Positions 9,640-19,632 of a stretch of DNA of 47,129 bases are shown here, one piece after another (position 1 is the first letter of the stretch; each line of letters begins with the position of its first letter). The notes beneath the pieces were generated by a model. The model did no database searches. It was given only the letters and a program-made list of their open reading frames with translations, and was not told the DNA's origin. This DNA comes from a virus. The stretch lies in the IMG/VR virus record IMGVR_UViG_3300048591_000481, positions 1 through 47,129 of that record. One strand, 5' to 3'. Position numbers and translations under genes: made by a program.

Positions 9640-10469
9640 TGGCTTTTATAAGCTCACAAACTATTTTAGCTAAAGATGTAATTGCTGAAGCTCAAGAGTT
9701 GGTAGGTATTGAAGAGGCAAGATTATCTTTATCTTCTGTAGGTCGTATTTTTTATAATATGGCTATATCAGACATACATACCTTACTTCTTTATATTGAT
9801 GTAGAAAGTTTATTATTAAAGGGCACATTAGAGGCAGGAGATGATTTAGCAGGTACTTCGTTTAGTTTTGTAGGCAAATTTCTTGAGATAGATTTAACAT
9901 CAAGTCCAGGACTTGAAATGTCAAATTTTGATAAAATATTATCATTAGAAATCGTTAATGGTAATGGCACTACAAAGACTGCATTAGAATCATTTCAGAT
10001 TCCTTTAAGAGAATTTATAAGACATAAATCTAAATATGCTTCAGGAGTACCTTCTGGTGCTGTTAGTCCATACGAAGAAGCAGTTATATATACGGTATCA
10101 GGTGAGAAGCTATTAATGTTATGGGGTAATAGTATTACTATTACTCTTACCAATATTTCAACAGGTGTCCAGACTTTAGGTTCTATATACTATACACGTC
10201 AGCCTGTACTATTAACTTCTGTTAATTTTAACACAGCTAAAATAGATATACCAGATAAATATTATTCATTACTTGTTAATAGAATTGCGGCTTATGCAGA
10301 ATTACGTTCGGGTATTACTGATAAAGCTGTTGTATTATCACAGAACAGTATGAATCAAATTATAGCTCCATTAGAACCACAACTACGAGCTAAGATTATG
10401 GATTCATTCCAGCTCAAACCTATATTCACTCCAAACGAAGATGGAGGGAAATTAAATTATGGCAAGTAA
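9639..10469 (+). CDS. neck or tail tube protein candidate
   Basis: A 276-residue protein whose start overlaps the stop of the previous gene and has AGGGAG upstream. It has a helical N-terminus (DVIAEAQELVGIEEARLSL), a beta-rich middle and a helical C-terminal region (VLSQNSMNQIIAPLE). The N-terminal helix pattern resembles that of the next protein (10459), suggesting a set of related neck/adaptor proteins. Exact role not shown. Confidence 0.68.
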   Translation: MAFISSQTILAKDVIAEAQELVGIEEARLSLSSVGRIFYNMAISDIHTLLLYIDVESLLLKGTLEAGDDLAGTSFSFVGKFLEIDLTSSPGLEMSNFDKILSLEIVNGNGTTKTALESFQIPLREFIRHKSKYASGVPSGAVSPYEEAVIYTVSGEKLLMLWGNSITITLTNISTGVQTLGSIYYTRQPVLLTSVNFNTAKIDIPDKYYSLLVNRIAAYAELRSGITDKAVVLSQNSMNQIIAPLEPQLRAKIMDSFQLKPIFTPNEDGGKLNYGK

Positions 10470-11229
10470 TTATGCTGATATAATTAATAGGATAGCAGAT
10501 AATCTTGGTAAAGATAATCAATCAGCAGTCTTTACTTCAATAGTAAAGAATGATATAGTAGATGCTCTTAATAAGATATACCGTAAAGGTGAACCTGTAA
10601 AAAAGGTTGTAGAATTTAATATTACTTCTGCAGACCCTGTTCCTGAAGGCAGTTATAATTATGAAATAGTTATGCCAACAGATTTTTTTATTCCAAGAGA
10701 AGTGTTATTCGTAACTAATCAAGAGCAACATTTCCCTGTTAAAGAATTAACTTATGAAGAGTTCCTTAGATGGTCTCCTTCAGTTATTGAAAGTGGTAGT
10801 TTTAATGATTTAGTAGAGACCCTTAATCCTGCTACACCAGTGCCATTATTAATGACAAAAGAAAATTTTGATTTAGATGGATATGTAGGATTTACATTTA
10901 GCGATACTTTTCCACAGAAATTATTATGGAAACCTTCAATTAATGGTAAGGTGAAAATATATTATTCAGCTTATATAGATGATTTTGATATTGAAGACAA
11001 CACCCACATACATGATTTATTTCTTTCTTTAATAGTTATAGATGTAACTCTTAAATATAAGATTAGACAATTAAGTTCTCCTGAATCGGACTTAAACTTA
11101 TATGGACTTAACAGACAGATAAGTGAATATAAAGAACAATACAAGGAAGTGTTAAAAGATTTTTTAGTTTATGTAAATACAAACGTTTCGACAACATTAA
11201 TAGAACCATTTGAATTATTAAATCAATAA
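10459..11229 (+). CDS. neck or tail adaptor protein candidate
   Basis: A 256-residue protein that overlaps the previous gene by 11 bases, with GGAGGG as ribosome site inside the previous coding end. It has a short helical start (NYADIINRIADNLG), a beta middle and a helical C-terminus (RQISEYKEQYKEVLKDFL). Size, order and overlap match adaptor / gp4-type connector proteins of short-tailed phages. No motif proves function. Confidence 0.68.
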   Translation: MASNYADIINRIADNLGKDNQSAVFTSIVKNDIVDALNKIYRKGEPVKKVVEFNITSADPVPEGSYNYEIVMPTDFFIPREVLFVTNQEQHFPVKELTYEEFLRWSPSVIESGSFNDLVETLNPATPVPLLMTKENFDLDGYVGFTFSDTFPQKLLWKPSINGKVKIYYSAYIDDFDIEDNTHIHDLFLSLIVIDVTLKYKIRQLSSPESDLNLYGLNRQISEYKEQYKEVLKDFLVYVNTNVSTTLIEPFELLNQ

Positions 11230-11239
11230 CGGAGGTAGT

Positions 11240-13750
11240 ATGTTCTTAGCCAAATATAGAGAACTGAAAGGATGGATTCCTTCTACCGATGTTGATGAAA
11301 TAGATGTGGCTAAGGAATATGCAAAAGAAGTTACTAATGTAGATTTTGAAAATGGTTTTATATCATCTGCTTCAGCCCCTATCAAAGTAAACTTACCAAG
11401 TGCAATTATAGCAATAATAGCTTCAGGTTATGAAATATTATCTTACAAATACTTTAAGCATTCAACTCAGGGTGATGTATATGTATGTGTAGCTTATAAA
11501 GCAGAAGGTACTGTCGTTGTTACTCATAACTTAAAGTTTTATATTAATGGAGTATTAACCTCAATAGATGAAATATCAGATGATGTTACCTTCGCTTCTA
11601 AGCCCACAAAGATAAGTTATGATTTAGTTAATGACCAATTAAAAATTAATCTTAACATAAATGCAACATATAGTTATGATTCTGCTTTTACTGCAGTATC
11701 TACTATATGCAATCTTACAGTTGCTTATTTAACAAGTAGAAGTTATAAAAATAGTACAGCATATATTAGGGGAGCAGGTTGGTATATAACTCCACGTTGG
11801 TTAAGCTGGGGATTAAAAAATACAGATACAGGAATAATATATGATGAAGCTGAAACAATACCAGGCGTAACAGAATTTATAGAAACTTGTAATGATGATA
11901 CTTTTGAAACACATTTTAATTTAGGTTCTGTATTTGCTTGGTCTGCTTTATCAGCACCATTTGCTTTATCGTCAATAGGGTTTTATAATAACTCAACAGT
12001 AGAGGGTAAGTGGGGATGGGTTAATATTGACAGCATAAAATTTTTAGAAAAAATAAAGTTCAAATGGGTGACAGGTTATCTTGTCAATGGTTATACACAT
12101 TTGAAAGTTGGTATAACAAATAATTCAGTTACAGCAAGTCCTGACAGCAATGTTTCGTGGGTAGAGATATGGAATAATTTATACTCTTCAACAGTCGATA
12201 ATGAAGTATTAACTTTTGAACAAATAGTTAATCTAACAGTTCAAAGTAATCCTAAAATTACTGAAAGTACTTTCAGATTATGGATAGGAATTGGTCTGCC
12301 AAGTAAAGATTCTGTTCAAGCTCCTTATACAACTATGAGAGATATTGAACTGACTTCAATACCTTATTGTGTATTGTCTTATAATGAAGATAAACAAAGG
12401 GCATTGATTAAAGGTGAAACTGAAGATGTAGAAGAACCTGTAAACAGAATAAGCATATTTGATAGTCCGATATTAAAATTACCAATAGTCAAAACAGATT
12501 GGCGTACTTCTAAATATGAACTCTATCTTAAATTAGACTTATATACTTTATATGCTGTTGCAGAAGTTAACGATGGATGGAATATAGTAAGTGGAACTTA
12601 TTTTGAAAAGTCTTTTACAGTTAATTCAGATTTCCCTAATGTGATAACAACATTAAATTTTAATTATGGAATAGGTGCAAGTGTAAGAGTAGATAACGCT
12701 AAACATATTTACAGAGAAATATCATATAGAAATCGTGTATATTTTGTTAAAGATGATGAAAGGATATATTATTCCCATATAAGCGGAACAGGGTTAGCAC
12801 AACCAGATAGCTTTCCTTATAGCGATGATAAACAATTTGGTTATTTAATCACAGAAAGTGATGAAGAGAATATGTCGTTAGCTGTTACTTCATTAGATGA
12901 AGTGATAGTTTTAACTAAAAAGAAGAGTTACATATATACGATAGATGGTATTGGTGAAGTAGTGTTCAGGCGTATTAAAGCTATTAATGGTGGCAAATCC
13001 ATTATGAATAATAATGCGATAATAACAGAAATTAATGGTGAATTAGCTACTAATATGCTTGTATGGTTTAATGAGTTTGGGGTATATGCTTATGCGGGTG
13101 GTAGAGAAATACCAATAGCAGTAACAGGATTAACACATAAAAACTATTGGCGTTTACTTAGCGGTAAAAGCAGTGCTGTTATGATTTACAATAAAGCAAA
13201 AAATGAAGTATGGATTCAGATAGATAGTAAAGTATTAATATATGAAATAGATACTAACACTTGGAAAAAGTATGAGTTGACTGTAACAATTAAAGATATT
13301 GTTGGCGTTATAAATGGATATACATATTTCTTAGATACGCTTAACGATATGTATAAAATAGACCCTGATGGTTCTACAAAGTTAGCAGGTATAATAGAGT
13401 TCTATGATATCCTTGATGAAGAACAAATGGAAATACAGGGGAAAGTATTACAAGAATTATATGCAACTATAAAATTAACTTCAACGGAATTAACCTCAAC
13501 GATAGAAGTTAAAATAATAATAGATGATAATACTTTAACGGAAAAAGTTTATATACCAGCCCATTATAAAAGATATAAAACTATTGCCCCTTATCAAGTA
13601 CAATACGGTCGTATTCGCTTGAGAATAGCCCTTCCTGCCCTTCAAATTAGTTTAAGGGAGATTGGTATAGCCTTTACAAAATTACCGCCTTACAATACGA
13701 ATATATCGATTGTAACGGAAGTTGAAGAGGGAGGAGACCCTGAATTATGA
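11240..13750 (+). CDS. large beta tail protein, tail nozzle-like
   Basis: An 836-residue protein, strong ribosome site CGGAGG. The last 350 residues contain repeated beta-blade segments with aromatic-rich strands (YRNRVYFVKDDERIYYS, FNEFGVYAYAGG, NKAKNEVWIQIDS, TYFLDTLNDMYKID), as expected for a beta-propeller. T7 gp12- and P22 gp10-type nozzle proteins have such a propeller, and the place after connector genes fits. The N-terminal 350 residues contain further beta domains. It is likely part of the short tail tube. The gene overlaps the next by four bases. Confidence 0.78.
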   Translation: MFLAKYRELKGWIPSTDVDEIDVAKEYAKEVTNVDFENGFISSASAPIKVNLPSAIIAIIASGYEILSYKYFKHSTQGDVYVCVAYKAEGTVVVTHNLKFYINGVLTSIDEISDDVTFASKPTKISYDLVNDQLKINLNINATYSYDSAFTAVSTICNLTVAYLTSRSYKNSTAYIRGAGWYITPRWLSWGLKNTDTGIIYDEAETIPGVTEFIETCNDDTFETHFNLGSVFAWSALSAPFALSSIGFYNNSTVEGKWGWVNIDSIKFLEKIKFKWVTGYLVNGYTHLKVGITNNSVTASPDSNVSWVEIWNNLYSSTVDNEVLTFEQIVNLTVQSNPKITESTFRLWIGIGLPSKDSVQAPYTTMRDIELTSIPYCVLSYNEDKQRALIKGETEDVEEPVNRISIFDSPILKLPIVKTDWRTSKYELYLKLDLYTLYAVAEVNDGWNIVSGTYFEKSFTVNSDFPNVITTLNFNYGIGASVRVDNAKHIYREISYRNRVYFVKDDERIYYSHISGTGLAQPDSFPYSDDKQFGYLITESDEENMSLAVTSLDEVIVLTKKKSYIYTIDGIGEVVFRRIKAINGGKSIMNNNAIITEINGELATNMLVWFNEFGVYAYAGGREIPIAVTGLTHKNYWRLLSGKSSAVMIYNKAKNEVWIQIDSKVLIYEIDTNTWKKYELTVTIKDIVGVINGYTYFLDTLNDMYKIDPDGSTKLAGIIEFYDILDEEQMEIQGKVLQELYATIKLTSTELTSTIEVKIIIDDNTLTEKVYIPAHYKRYKTIAPYQVQYGRIRLRIALPALQISLREIGIAFTKLPPYNTNISIVTEVEEGGDPEL

Positions 13751-14331
13751 GAGAATTAGTGAGCCTATTTAAGAGAGAAGTGTTTGATGATTACGATAGA
13801 TTTGATAAACCATCTACTGTATTAAAAGAATCAGAAGGTGCAACGGTGGCTAACATAGCAGAGAATGAAATATTTATAAATAATAGTAATGAGTTAATGG
13901 CACGTAGAGATGGTAAAGCTATTAAGATTTCATTTGGCAGTGGTTATCCTATACAAGGTGGTGCAAGTTCACAAGAGCCATCAAATCCTGCTCCGCTTGC
14001 TTCATATTTTATAGGTAAAAGATTTGATAAAGATTTAATAGGTGATTCCATACTTGGTATAGGTACAATCCCACAAGGTGCATTTCTAAAGAATATTTAC
14101 GTAACTATCACAGAACCGTTTGATGATACGATAACAATGAGATTAGATGATAGTTTAGAGAAAACACTTTTATATGAAGAAGAGGTGGACTTGACTATTG
14201 TGAATACAAATGTAAAAACTAATTTTAAGTATTATGAAAGTGAAGTTAATACAACAGCATATTTTGATGGTGTTGCAACAAAAGGTGAAGGGTTCATTAT
14301 TTTAGAAGTTATAAAGGTTCAGGGATTATGA
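13747..14331 (+). CDS. tail-associated protein
   Basis: A 194-residue protein between the nozzle-like protein and the fibre. It overlaps both neighbours by four bases, so the three are translated in series. The first 40 residues are charged and may bind the tail. A Gly/Ser/Pro linker (about residues 70-90) leads to a beta domain (about 95-194). This layout, small anchor plus beta domain, is common for fibre anchors or tail appendage proteins. Confidence 0.65.
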   Translation: MRELVSLFKREVFDDYDRFDKPSTVLKESEGATVANIAENEIFINNSNELMARRDGKAIKISFGSGYPIQGGASSQEPSNPAPLASYFIGKRFDKDLIGDSILGIGTIPQGAFLKNIYVTITEPFDDTITMRLDDSLEKTLLYEEEVDLTIVNTNVKTNFKYYESEVNTTAYFDGVATKGEGFIILEVIKVQGL

Positions 14332-16694
14332 AAAAGATAATATTATTTGCTGTAACATTTTTATTTTATATAAATATTTTTCCACAAACTGTGCCTGTAC
14401 CACGAGATAGTGTGTTCCGTACACAAAGTTTGGATGGAACGAACAGATTATGGTTCTTCTTAGGCAAGAAAAATGCAGGTGGAGCTTTATTCTGGGACAC
14501 AGCTGATAACAAGTTTAGAAGTTATTTTTATAATTCTGCTGTTGATAGTTTTGTAGTGAAGAATTTCTTTGATACTGCAACAAGTTATACTATCACAAAT
14601 GAGTGGAAATGGTTATTAGATAATCACGAAACTGTAAATAGAGCAATATATGTAGAGAATAAACGAGATAGTGTTGGCTCGGTATCAGACACTATGTACG
14701 GAATACAATCAATTATAAAAACTCCAAATTCAGGCAGTGGTTATGGCTATGCTATTTATGCTAAAGCCGATAAGCAAGGTGGGATATGGGATGCTTATGC
14801 AGGATATTTTGATGGCGATACATACTATAAAGGTAATCTTAAAGCTGATACATTAAAACTTACGCCTTCATATATCAAATTTGCTCCTTCATCAGGATAT
14901 TCTTTTTTACATTCTTCAGTAGAGCAAATAGGTACGAGAAGTATTTATAACAGTTTTATTTCGGGATGGTCTGGTTCGGGGTATAGGTTAGACTATGGAA
15001 TTAAGAATGCTAACAAATCAGAATTAGAATTAGACAATCTTACAGTACGAGGAAGATTATCAGTCTATGAATTATTACTAAGGCAAATAAGGGCTACAAA
15101 TGGTAATCTTTTTATTACATCTTCGGCAAAAGTAGATTCAGTTTATGGGAGTGGAGGTACTTATTATTTGAGATTTGATGACCCTTCAGGTTCAAACGTA
15201 TGTCCTTTCGCTGTAAATGATTTATTAAGGGCACAAAGATATTCACCAAATAAAACATTAATAAGATTATGTGAGATACAAGTAATCAATGTATCGGGTA
15301 GAGTTATCCAATATGTTTATAATACGGGGAGTGATTCTGTACAGCTTGGAGATGATTTTGTAAGAATAGGAAATACTACTGATGTTAGTAGAAGTTCAAG
15401 TATTTACTTAGCTTCAGATGATACTTATTCTCCCTATATAGATTTAATAGATTCAGTTCAATCATTTTCAGATTGGGGTACAAGTGGTAAAATTAAAGCA
15501 AGAATAGGGAAATTAGAGGGAATTACAGATAGTGATTTCGGAGGTGCATTATCTGGCTATGGTTTATATGCGGAAAATGTTTATCTGAAAGGCAAAATAA
15601 AGATAGATAGTAATAGTGATATTATTGGTTTAGTGATACCTTCTGCGAGCTATACAAGTGATACTACTTTCCCATCTTCTCCTGAAACAGGCGATTGGTT
15701 TTATTATATTACAACTGCAACTTGGTTCAGATATGGAGGTTCATCGTGGATTAGAATGTCCCCATCACAAACCTACATTGATGGAACAGGATTATATACA
15801 GGAACGATAATAGCGAATAAAGTTTTAAGTGGTTCATTTACAGGACAGACGTTTATAGGTGGTACGTTTATGGGAAATACTTTTACGGGTAGTACTTTCC
15901 AAACCGATACAACGGGTCAAAGAGTCGTAATAGATAATTCTAATTCTATCAAATTTTATGCGCCGGATAGCAGTTTGGTTTCTTCTATAATCGCATATTC
16001 CGATACTACTTATGTCCATAATTTTTTGAATATAAGTGGGAATGTTAATTTTAGCTCAACAGTTAATTCCGTTAAGTATGAAATTGGTGTTTCATCAGCT
16101 ACCAAATTTTGGGATGGGGTTATGGAACTTACGAGAATTGGTCTAAATTTCAATAAATCAGAAGCATACCCTGTTAGCTCACTTTATACAGCGACAAGGT
16201 TAGATACAGGTGGATTACATTTTTTTAATGGTACTTCCTTGTCTAAATTTTTATATGCAGATTTAGACACCCTTAAAACAGGGAAAACTTTCGATGCAAG
16301 CAAATATAAAATAGCAGGTTCAGTAGGCACGGCAGGTCAAGTACTTAGAAGTAATGGAACAACAGGGTTTGTAGCTTCTATAATTAACGCAAGTGATTTG
16401 CCAACTGCGATTGATGCGACAAAGATAGCGGATGGGAGTATTAGTAATACGGAGTTTCAATATCTCGATGGACTTGGAGGAAGAATAATCGATTTACTTG
16501 CCAATAAGGTGGATACAGGGAGCAGCTATTCAAATCCAAGTTGGCTAACAAGTTTAGCATTTAGCAAGATAACAGGGTTCGTTACTTCAGGGGGGACTTC
16601 GAGTTATTATGTTGCGACATCTTCAGGTGGCAGTCCTACAAAGCAATTAAGTTATTATGTTATAGATGGGCGTAAAATATTATATGTACCATAA
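14328..16694 (+). CDS. tail fibre / receptor-binding protein with an N-terminal signal-like segment
   Basis: A 788-residue, Ser/Thr/Gly/Tyr-rich fibre-like protein. The first 20 residues (MKKI...INIFPQ) look like a Sec signal peptide, unusual for a fibre. Residues around 500-535 form Thr/Phe/Gly repeats (SGSFTGQTFIGGTFMGNTF), likely a beta-solenoid. The last 150 residues have fibre-type motifs (GTAGQVLRSNGTTG; ADGSISNTEFQYLDGL), common in distal fibre regions. It probably binds the host surface. The GGGATTA upstream and four-base overlap with the previous gene fix the start at the signal-like segment. Confidence 0.8.
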   Translation: MKKIILFAVTFLFYINIFPQTVPVPRDSVFRTQSLDGTNRLWFFLGKKNAGGALFWDTADNKFRSYFYNSAVDSFVVKNFFDTATSYTITNEWKWLLDNHETVNRAIYVENKRDSVGSVSDTMYGIQSIIKTPNSGSGYGYAIYAKADKQGGIWDAYAGYFDGDTYYKGNLKADTLKLTPSYIKFAPSSGYSFLHSSVEQIGTRSIYNSFISGWSGSGYRLDYGIKNANKSELELDNLTVRGRLSVYELLLRQIRATNGNLFITSSAKVDSVYGSGGTYYLRFDDPSGSNVCPFAVNDLLRAQRYSPNKTLIRLCEIQVINVSGRVIQYVYNTGSDSVQLGDDFVRIGNTTDVSRSSSIYLASDDTYSPYIDLIDSVQSFSDWGTSGKIKARIGKLEGITDSDFGGALSGYGLYAENVYLKGKIKIDSNSDIIGLVIPSASYTSDTTFPSSPETGDWFYYITTATWFRYGGSSWIRMSPSQTYIDGTGLYTGTIIANKVLSGSFTGQTFIGGTFMGNTFTGSTFQTDTTGQRVVIDNSNSIKFYAPDSSLVSSIIAYSDTTYVHNFLNISGNVNFSSTVNSVKYEIGVSSATKFWDGVMELTRIGLNFNKSEAYPVSSLYTATRLDTGGLHFFNGTSLSKFLYADLDTLKTGKTFDASKYKIAGSVGTAGQVLRSNGTTGFVASIINASDLPTAIDATKIADGSISNTEFQYLDGLGGRIIDLLANKVDTGSSYSNPSWLTSLAFSKITGFVTSGGTSSYYVATSSGGSPTKQLSYYVIDGRKILYVP

Positions 16695-16707
16695 AAAAGG
16701 AAATTGT

Positions 16708-16971
16708 ATGAAAATCATTAAAGTATTATTAATCTTATTCTGTTTTGTAAGTATCACAAAAGCACAAGTTGATTCAACAGAGATTAAGTTATTAACATCT
16801 ATCGTGGAAGAGAAACAGAAAGAATTAGAAGAAATTGGAAAGAAAATAAGTGAAATGGAAATAACTATAAATAAGTTAAAAGGTGCTTACGAAAAAACAC
16901 AATATGATATTTACCTGTTTACTGAAAGAAAAAAGAAACTGATAGAAAACAAAATAGATAGAGAGAAATAA
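16708..16971 (+). CDS. small exported coiled-coil protein
   Basis: An 87-residue protein. The chosen ATG has AAAAGGAAA upstream; the frame is open 42 bases further back, but there is no ribosome site there. A clear signal peptide (about residues 1-19, MKIIKVLLILFCFVSITKAQ, cleavage expected near A-Q) is followed by a coiled coil (about 25-80, rich in Glu, Lys, Ile, Leu). It would sit in the periplasm or be membrane-attached during infection. It lies between the fibre and another exported protein. Confidence 0.72.
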   Translation: MKIIKVLLILFCFVSITKAQVDSTEIKLLTSIVEEKQKELEEIGKKISEMEITINKLKGAYEKTQYDIYLFTERKKKLIENKIDREK

Positions 16972-16972
16972 A

Positions 16973-17548
16973 ATGAAAAAGTTATTTTTAGTCTTATTTT
17001 TATTTACATCATTATTATCCGCACAAACCTTACAGTTGTTTTGGGATTTAGATGGTGATAAAAGTCCAGATATTAATTATACTTGTGAGAATGGTGATAC
17101 AATAACAGCAAGATTATACCTTAGTAATACTGATATAAGCAATGTTATAGCTGATTACCCTATATACGCATTTGAAGTACCTGTTATGTATGGGTATTAT
17201 AATAGATGGAGTACAAACGAAAATTATAGCAATATGCTTACATTTAACTCTGTTGTTTTTGATACTTCTGCTGTACTTGACTCAACAGGAATTTTTAATT
17301 TTGTTCATAATCCATCGTTCAAAAGATTCATATTAAGTTATAATGATAGTACAAGTTCAGCTATTGTAGCTGATAGTTGTTTAGCTATTTTTACATTTAT
17401 AGTAAATAAAACAGGTAAACAATTACTCGAATTTTATTATCTTGGTGAAGAAAATAATTATACAGCTTGGTATAATACTGCAGTGTTAGACAACAAACTA
17501 ATAAATTATTCTTTACAAGTTAGAAATTGTTTAATAACAGCAGAATAA
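16973..17548 (+). CDS. exported beta-sandwich protein, cohesin-like fold possible
   Basis: A 191-residue protein with a signal peptide (MKKLFLVLFLFTSLLSAQ, residues 1-18). It has an aspartate-rich start after the signal (FWDLDGDKSPDI), like dockerin/EF-type or secreted Ca sites, then a beta-rich region with a conserved-looking IVADSCLAIFTFIV strand, reminiscent of cohesin-like adhesive beta-sandwiches. The resemblance is weak and based on pattern only. It starts two bases after the previous stop and is expressed with the tail genes. Confidence 0.7.
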   Translation: MKKLFLVLFLFTSLLSAQTLQLFWDLDGDKSPDINYTCENGDTITARLYLSNTDISNVIADYPIYAFEVPVMYGYYNRWSTNENYSNMLTFNSVVFDTSAVLDSTGIFNFVHNPSFKRFILSYNDSTSSAIVADSCLAIFTFIVNKTGKQLLEFYYLGEENNYTAWYNTAVLDNKLINYSLQVRNCLITAE

Positions 17549-17557
17549 GGAGGATAT

Positions 17558-18196
17558 ATGCCAAATGTAATTGGTAGTACTTTAGGAGGAGCATCAACAG
17601 GAGCAGGAATTGGAAGTATAATACCAGGTGTTGGAACTGCAATCGGAGCTGGTGTTGGTGGGTTACTCGGATTAATGCAGGGAGTGTTTACTGAAGAAAG
17701 TCCATCCGAAGAAGCATACAATCAGATATTTGAAATGTTAAAAGATTATATGCCTGAGTTGAAACAAGAAGCATATAGCAAAGATGAAATACAAGGTATT
17801 GTAAATAATCTTATGCGTACTTATAGAGGTGCGGCTGATGTGTCGGCAGGTAAAATTGGTTCTGTTATTGGAGAATCAGGTGTAGCTAAGGGTGGTGGAT
17901 TTGCAGATTACTATATGCAATCATTAGCACCTGTAATAGCACAAGGAGAAGTAGGGGCGGCTAATGCACAACAATTCGGAGTTAATGCTTACTCAGCCAT
18001 TAAAGACCAGACTTCACAAAGGGTATTACAAGCTATGGGATTAATGAGTAATAATGCACAAGGGATGAATACTTTATCATCTGGACAACAAGGTATAATG
18101 GGGACATTACAAATGTTAAATTTATTGTCATCTGCTGGAGGTAATTTTGCAAGTATGTATAAAGACTTGAATCATAAATCAATAAGCAATAATTAA
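17558..18196 (+). CDS. ejection / internal virion protein with glycine zipper
   Basis: A 212-residue protein. The first 45 residues are a Gly/Ala/Ile membrane-active segment (GGASTGAGIGSIIPGVGTAI, then GAGVGGLLGLM), typical of ejection proteins that enter the host envelope. The rest is helical and rich in Ala, Gln and Met. AAGGAGG before the ATG is a strong ribosome site. With the next two genes it probably forms the set of proteins released with DNA, as P22 gp7, gp20 and gp16 do. The assignment is by composition and order. Confidence 0.72.
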   Translation: MPNVIGSTLGGASTGAGIGSIIPGVGTAIGAGVGGLLGLMQGVFTEESPSEEAYNQIFEMLKDYMPELKQEAYSKDEIQGIVNNLMRTYRGAADVSAGKIGSVIGESGVAKGGGFADYYMQSLAPVIAQGEVGAANAQQFGVNAYSAIKDQTSQRVLQAMGLMSNNAQGMNTLSSGQQGIMGTLQMLNLLSSAGGNFASMYKDLNHKSISNN

Positions 18197-18228
18197 CCAC
18201 CAGACAATAGTGGAAGAGGACACTAATT

Positions 18229-19632
18229 ATGCCAAATACATTCTTAGATGAATTAGCCAAAATAAACTCACAGAACTTCTTAGGTGGTCTTACTAAGATG
18301 GGTGAGTCTATAAAGGGTATTAGACAGAACGAAGCTGTTAATGATTTATATAATGAGTTTCGTATTAAAAATCAAGGTGTAAAAAGTACTGATGAACAAT
18401 TATCAGGATTGAATGAAGAGATGCTAAAGTCTATTGATTTTAGCAAGCCAGATGCTATTGAAAGATTTGGAGAAAAAACAGCTAACGCTACTGCCTATAT
18501 GAATAAGATATTAAATATGTCTGAATCTTACAGTAATATGTATCAACCGTTTATTACAGCATTTGCTACTTTAGGTGATGAAGGAGTTACAATAGCTAAT
18601 AGTTTATCACGTGAATTAGAGGGTAAGCAACAGTTATTGGAACAAAAGAGTAAGATACCATTAATGCAGGTACAGCAAGAAATGGAAAAGATACAATATG
18701 GTAGGACTATACAAGAGTATCGAATGAACGAAGAAGAATATGAGCAATATAAAAAGCAATTAAATACTAATAATGGTGTACAGCAACTTGAAGGTATTAT
18801 TCGTTCTTTACCAGAGTATAATAATATGCCTGACCAAACTCAAGTACATTCGTCACAAAAACTTGCTGTTTTTAATAAAGCAAAAAATGACGTAATAAGT
18901 AAGACACTACAAATTGCTAAGGAACGTGGATTAAACGTAAGTGAAGAAGCAATAGGGCTTGCATTCAAAAGTACGTTATCAACTGATAAAAAGTCTATCT
19001 TGTCGGAACTTAAACCTTCAGATTATCCTGTTAGTGAACAAGCACAAGCATCAGCCACTTATAAGAATATGTATGATAATTATAAAATATTAATGGAAAC
19101 TGCTACTAATAAATATTCTAATGTTTATAATAGTGCAATAGAAGATGAAGAGTCTTTGTTAATACGAGGTGCTTTAGAAAAATTAAGGGATGCTAATAAT
19201 GGAGGAAGAATTAATGCTTCAAAAGCATACGAGTTAATGGAAGCTGAGCAAATGACAAGAGAAGAGTATAATGCTTTATTTAATCCTACAAATGGATTTT
19301 ATACTTTATTTGCTCCTGGTGGATTATATGATACAGCACAAAATTGGATGAACCAAAATGTAATGGGATGGAATACTATGACAGATAAAAACGGTAATAA
19401 ACTACCTGCTGTGCCAGATACAGAAAATATTATGAGGTATAAGGGTCAAGGTGCAGCTATTAATTGGGATGGCTCTTGGGTACATAATCCAGCTGAAATT
19501 CTTCGTCAGCGTAAAATTAAACAGAATGAAGCAAAAGAATTAATGAATAAGAAAAGTAAAGAATCAGTTATTCCGAGAGGAGAAAAATCATCACTTCCAT
19601 CACGCCCATATTCTTGGATGAAATATGAGTAA
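18229..19632 (+). CDS. ejection / internal virion protein
   Basis: A 467-residue, helix-rich and Gln/Asn/Glu-rich protein with no membrane segment. It follows the glycine-zipper protein and overlaps the giant protein by eight bases. A long coiled region (about residues 125-190: LEQKSKIPLMQVQQEME and following) is seen. Such mid-size helical proteins form the internal core or channel of podoviral ejection systems. GGAAGAGG is the ribosome site. Confidence 0.68.
   Translation: MPNTFLDELAKINSQNFLGGLTKMGESIKGIRQNEAVNDLYNEFRIKNQGVKSTDEQLSGLNEEMLKSIDFSKPDAIERFGEKTANATAYMNKILNMSESYSNMYQPFITAFATLGDEGVTIANSLSRELEGKQQLLEQKSKIPLMQVQQEMEKIQYGRTIQEYRMNEEEYEQYKKQLNTNNGVQQLEGIIRSLPEYNNMPDQTQVHSSQKLAVFNKAKNDVISKTLQIAKERGLNVSEEAIGLAFKSTLSTDKKSILSELKPSDYPVSEQAQASATYKNMYDNYKILMETATNKYSNVYNSAIEDEESLLIRGALEKLRDANNGGRINASKAYELMEAEQMTREEYNALFNPTNGFYTLFAPGGLYDTAQNWMNQNVMGWNTMTDKNGNKLPAVPDTENIMRYKGQGAAINWDGSWVHNPAEILRQRKIKQNEAKELMNKKSKESVIPRGEKSSLPSRPYSWMKYE

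Noticed and set aside
15834-16019. Minus-strand ORF inside the fibre gene
   Set aside because: No ribosome site and no recognisable protein; it is a shadow of the repeat-rich fibre coding sequence.
16973-17548. Firm cohesin call
   Set aside because: Only the general beta pattern and an Asp-rich start fit; not enough for a family assignment.
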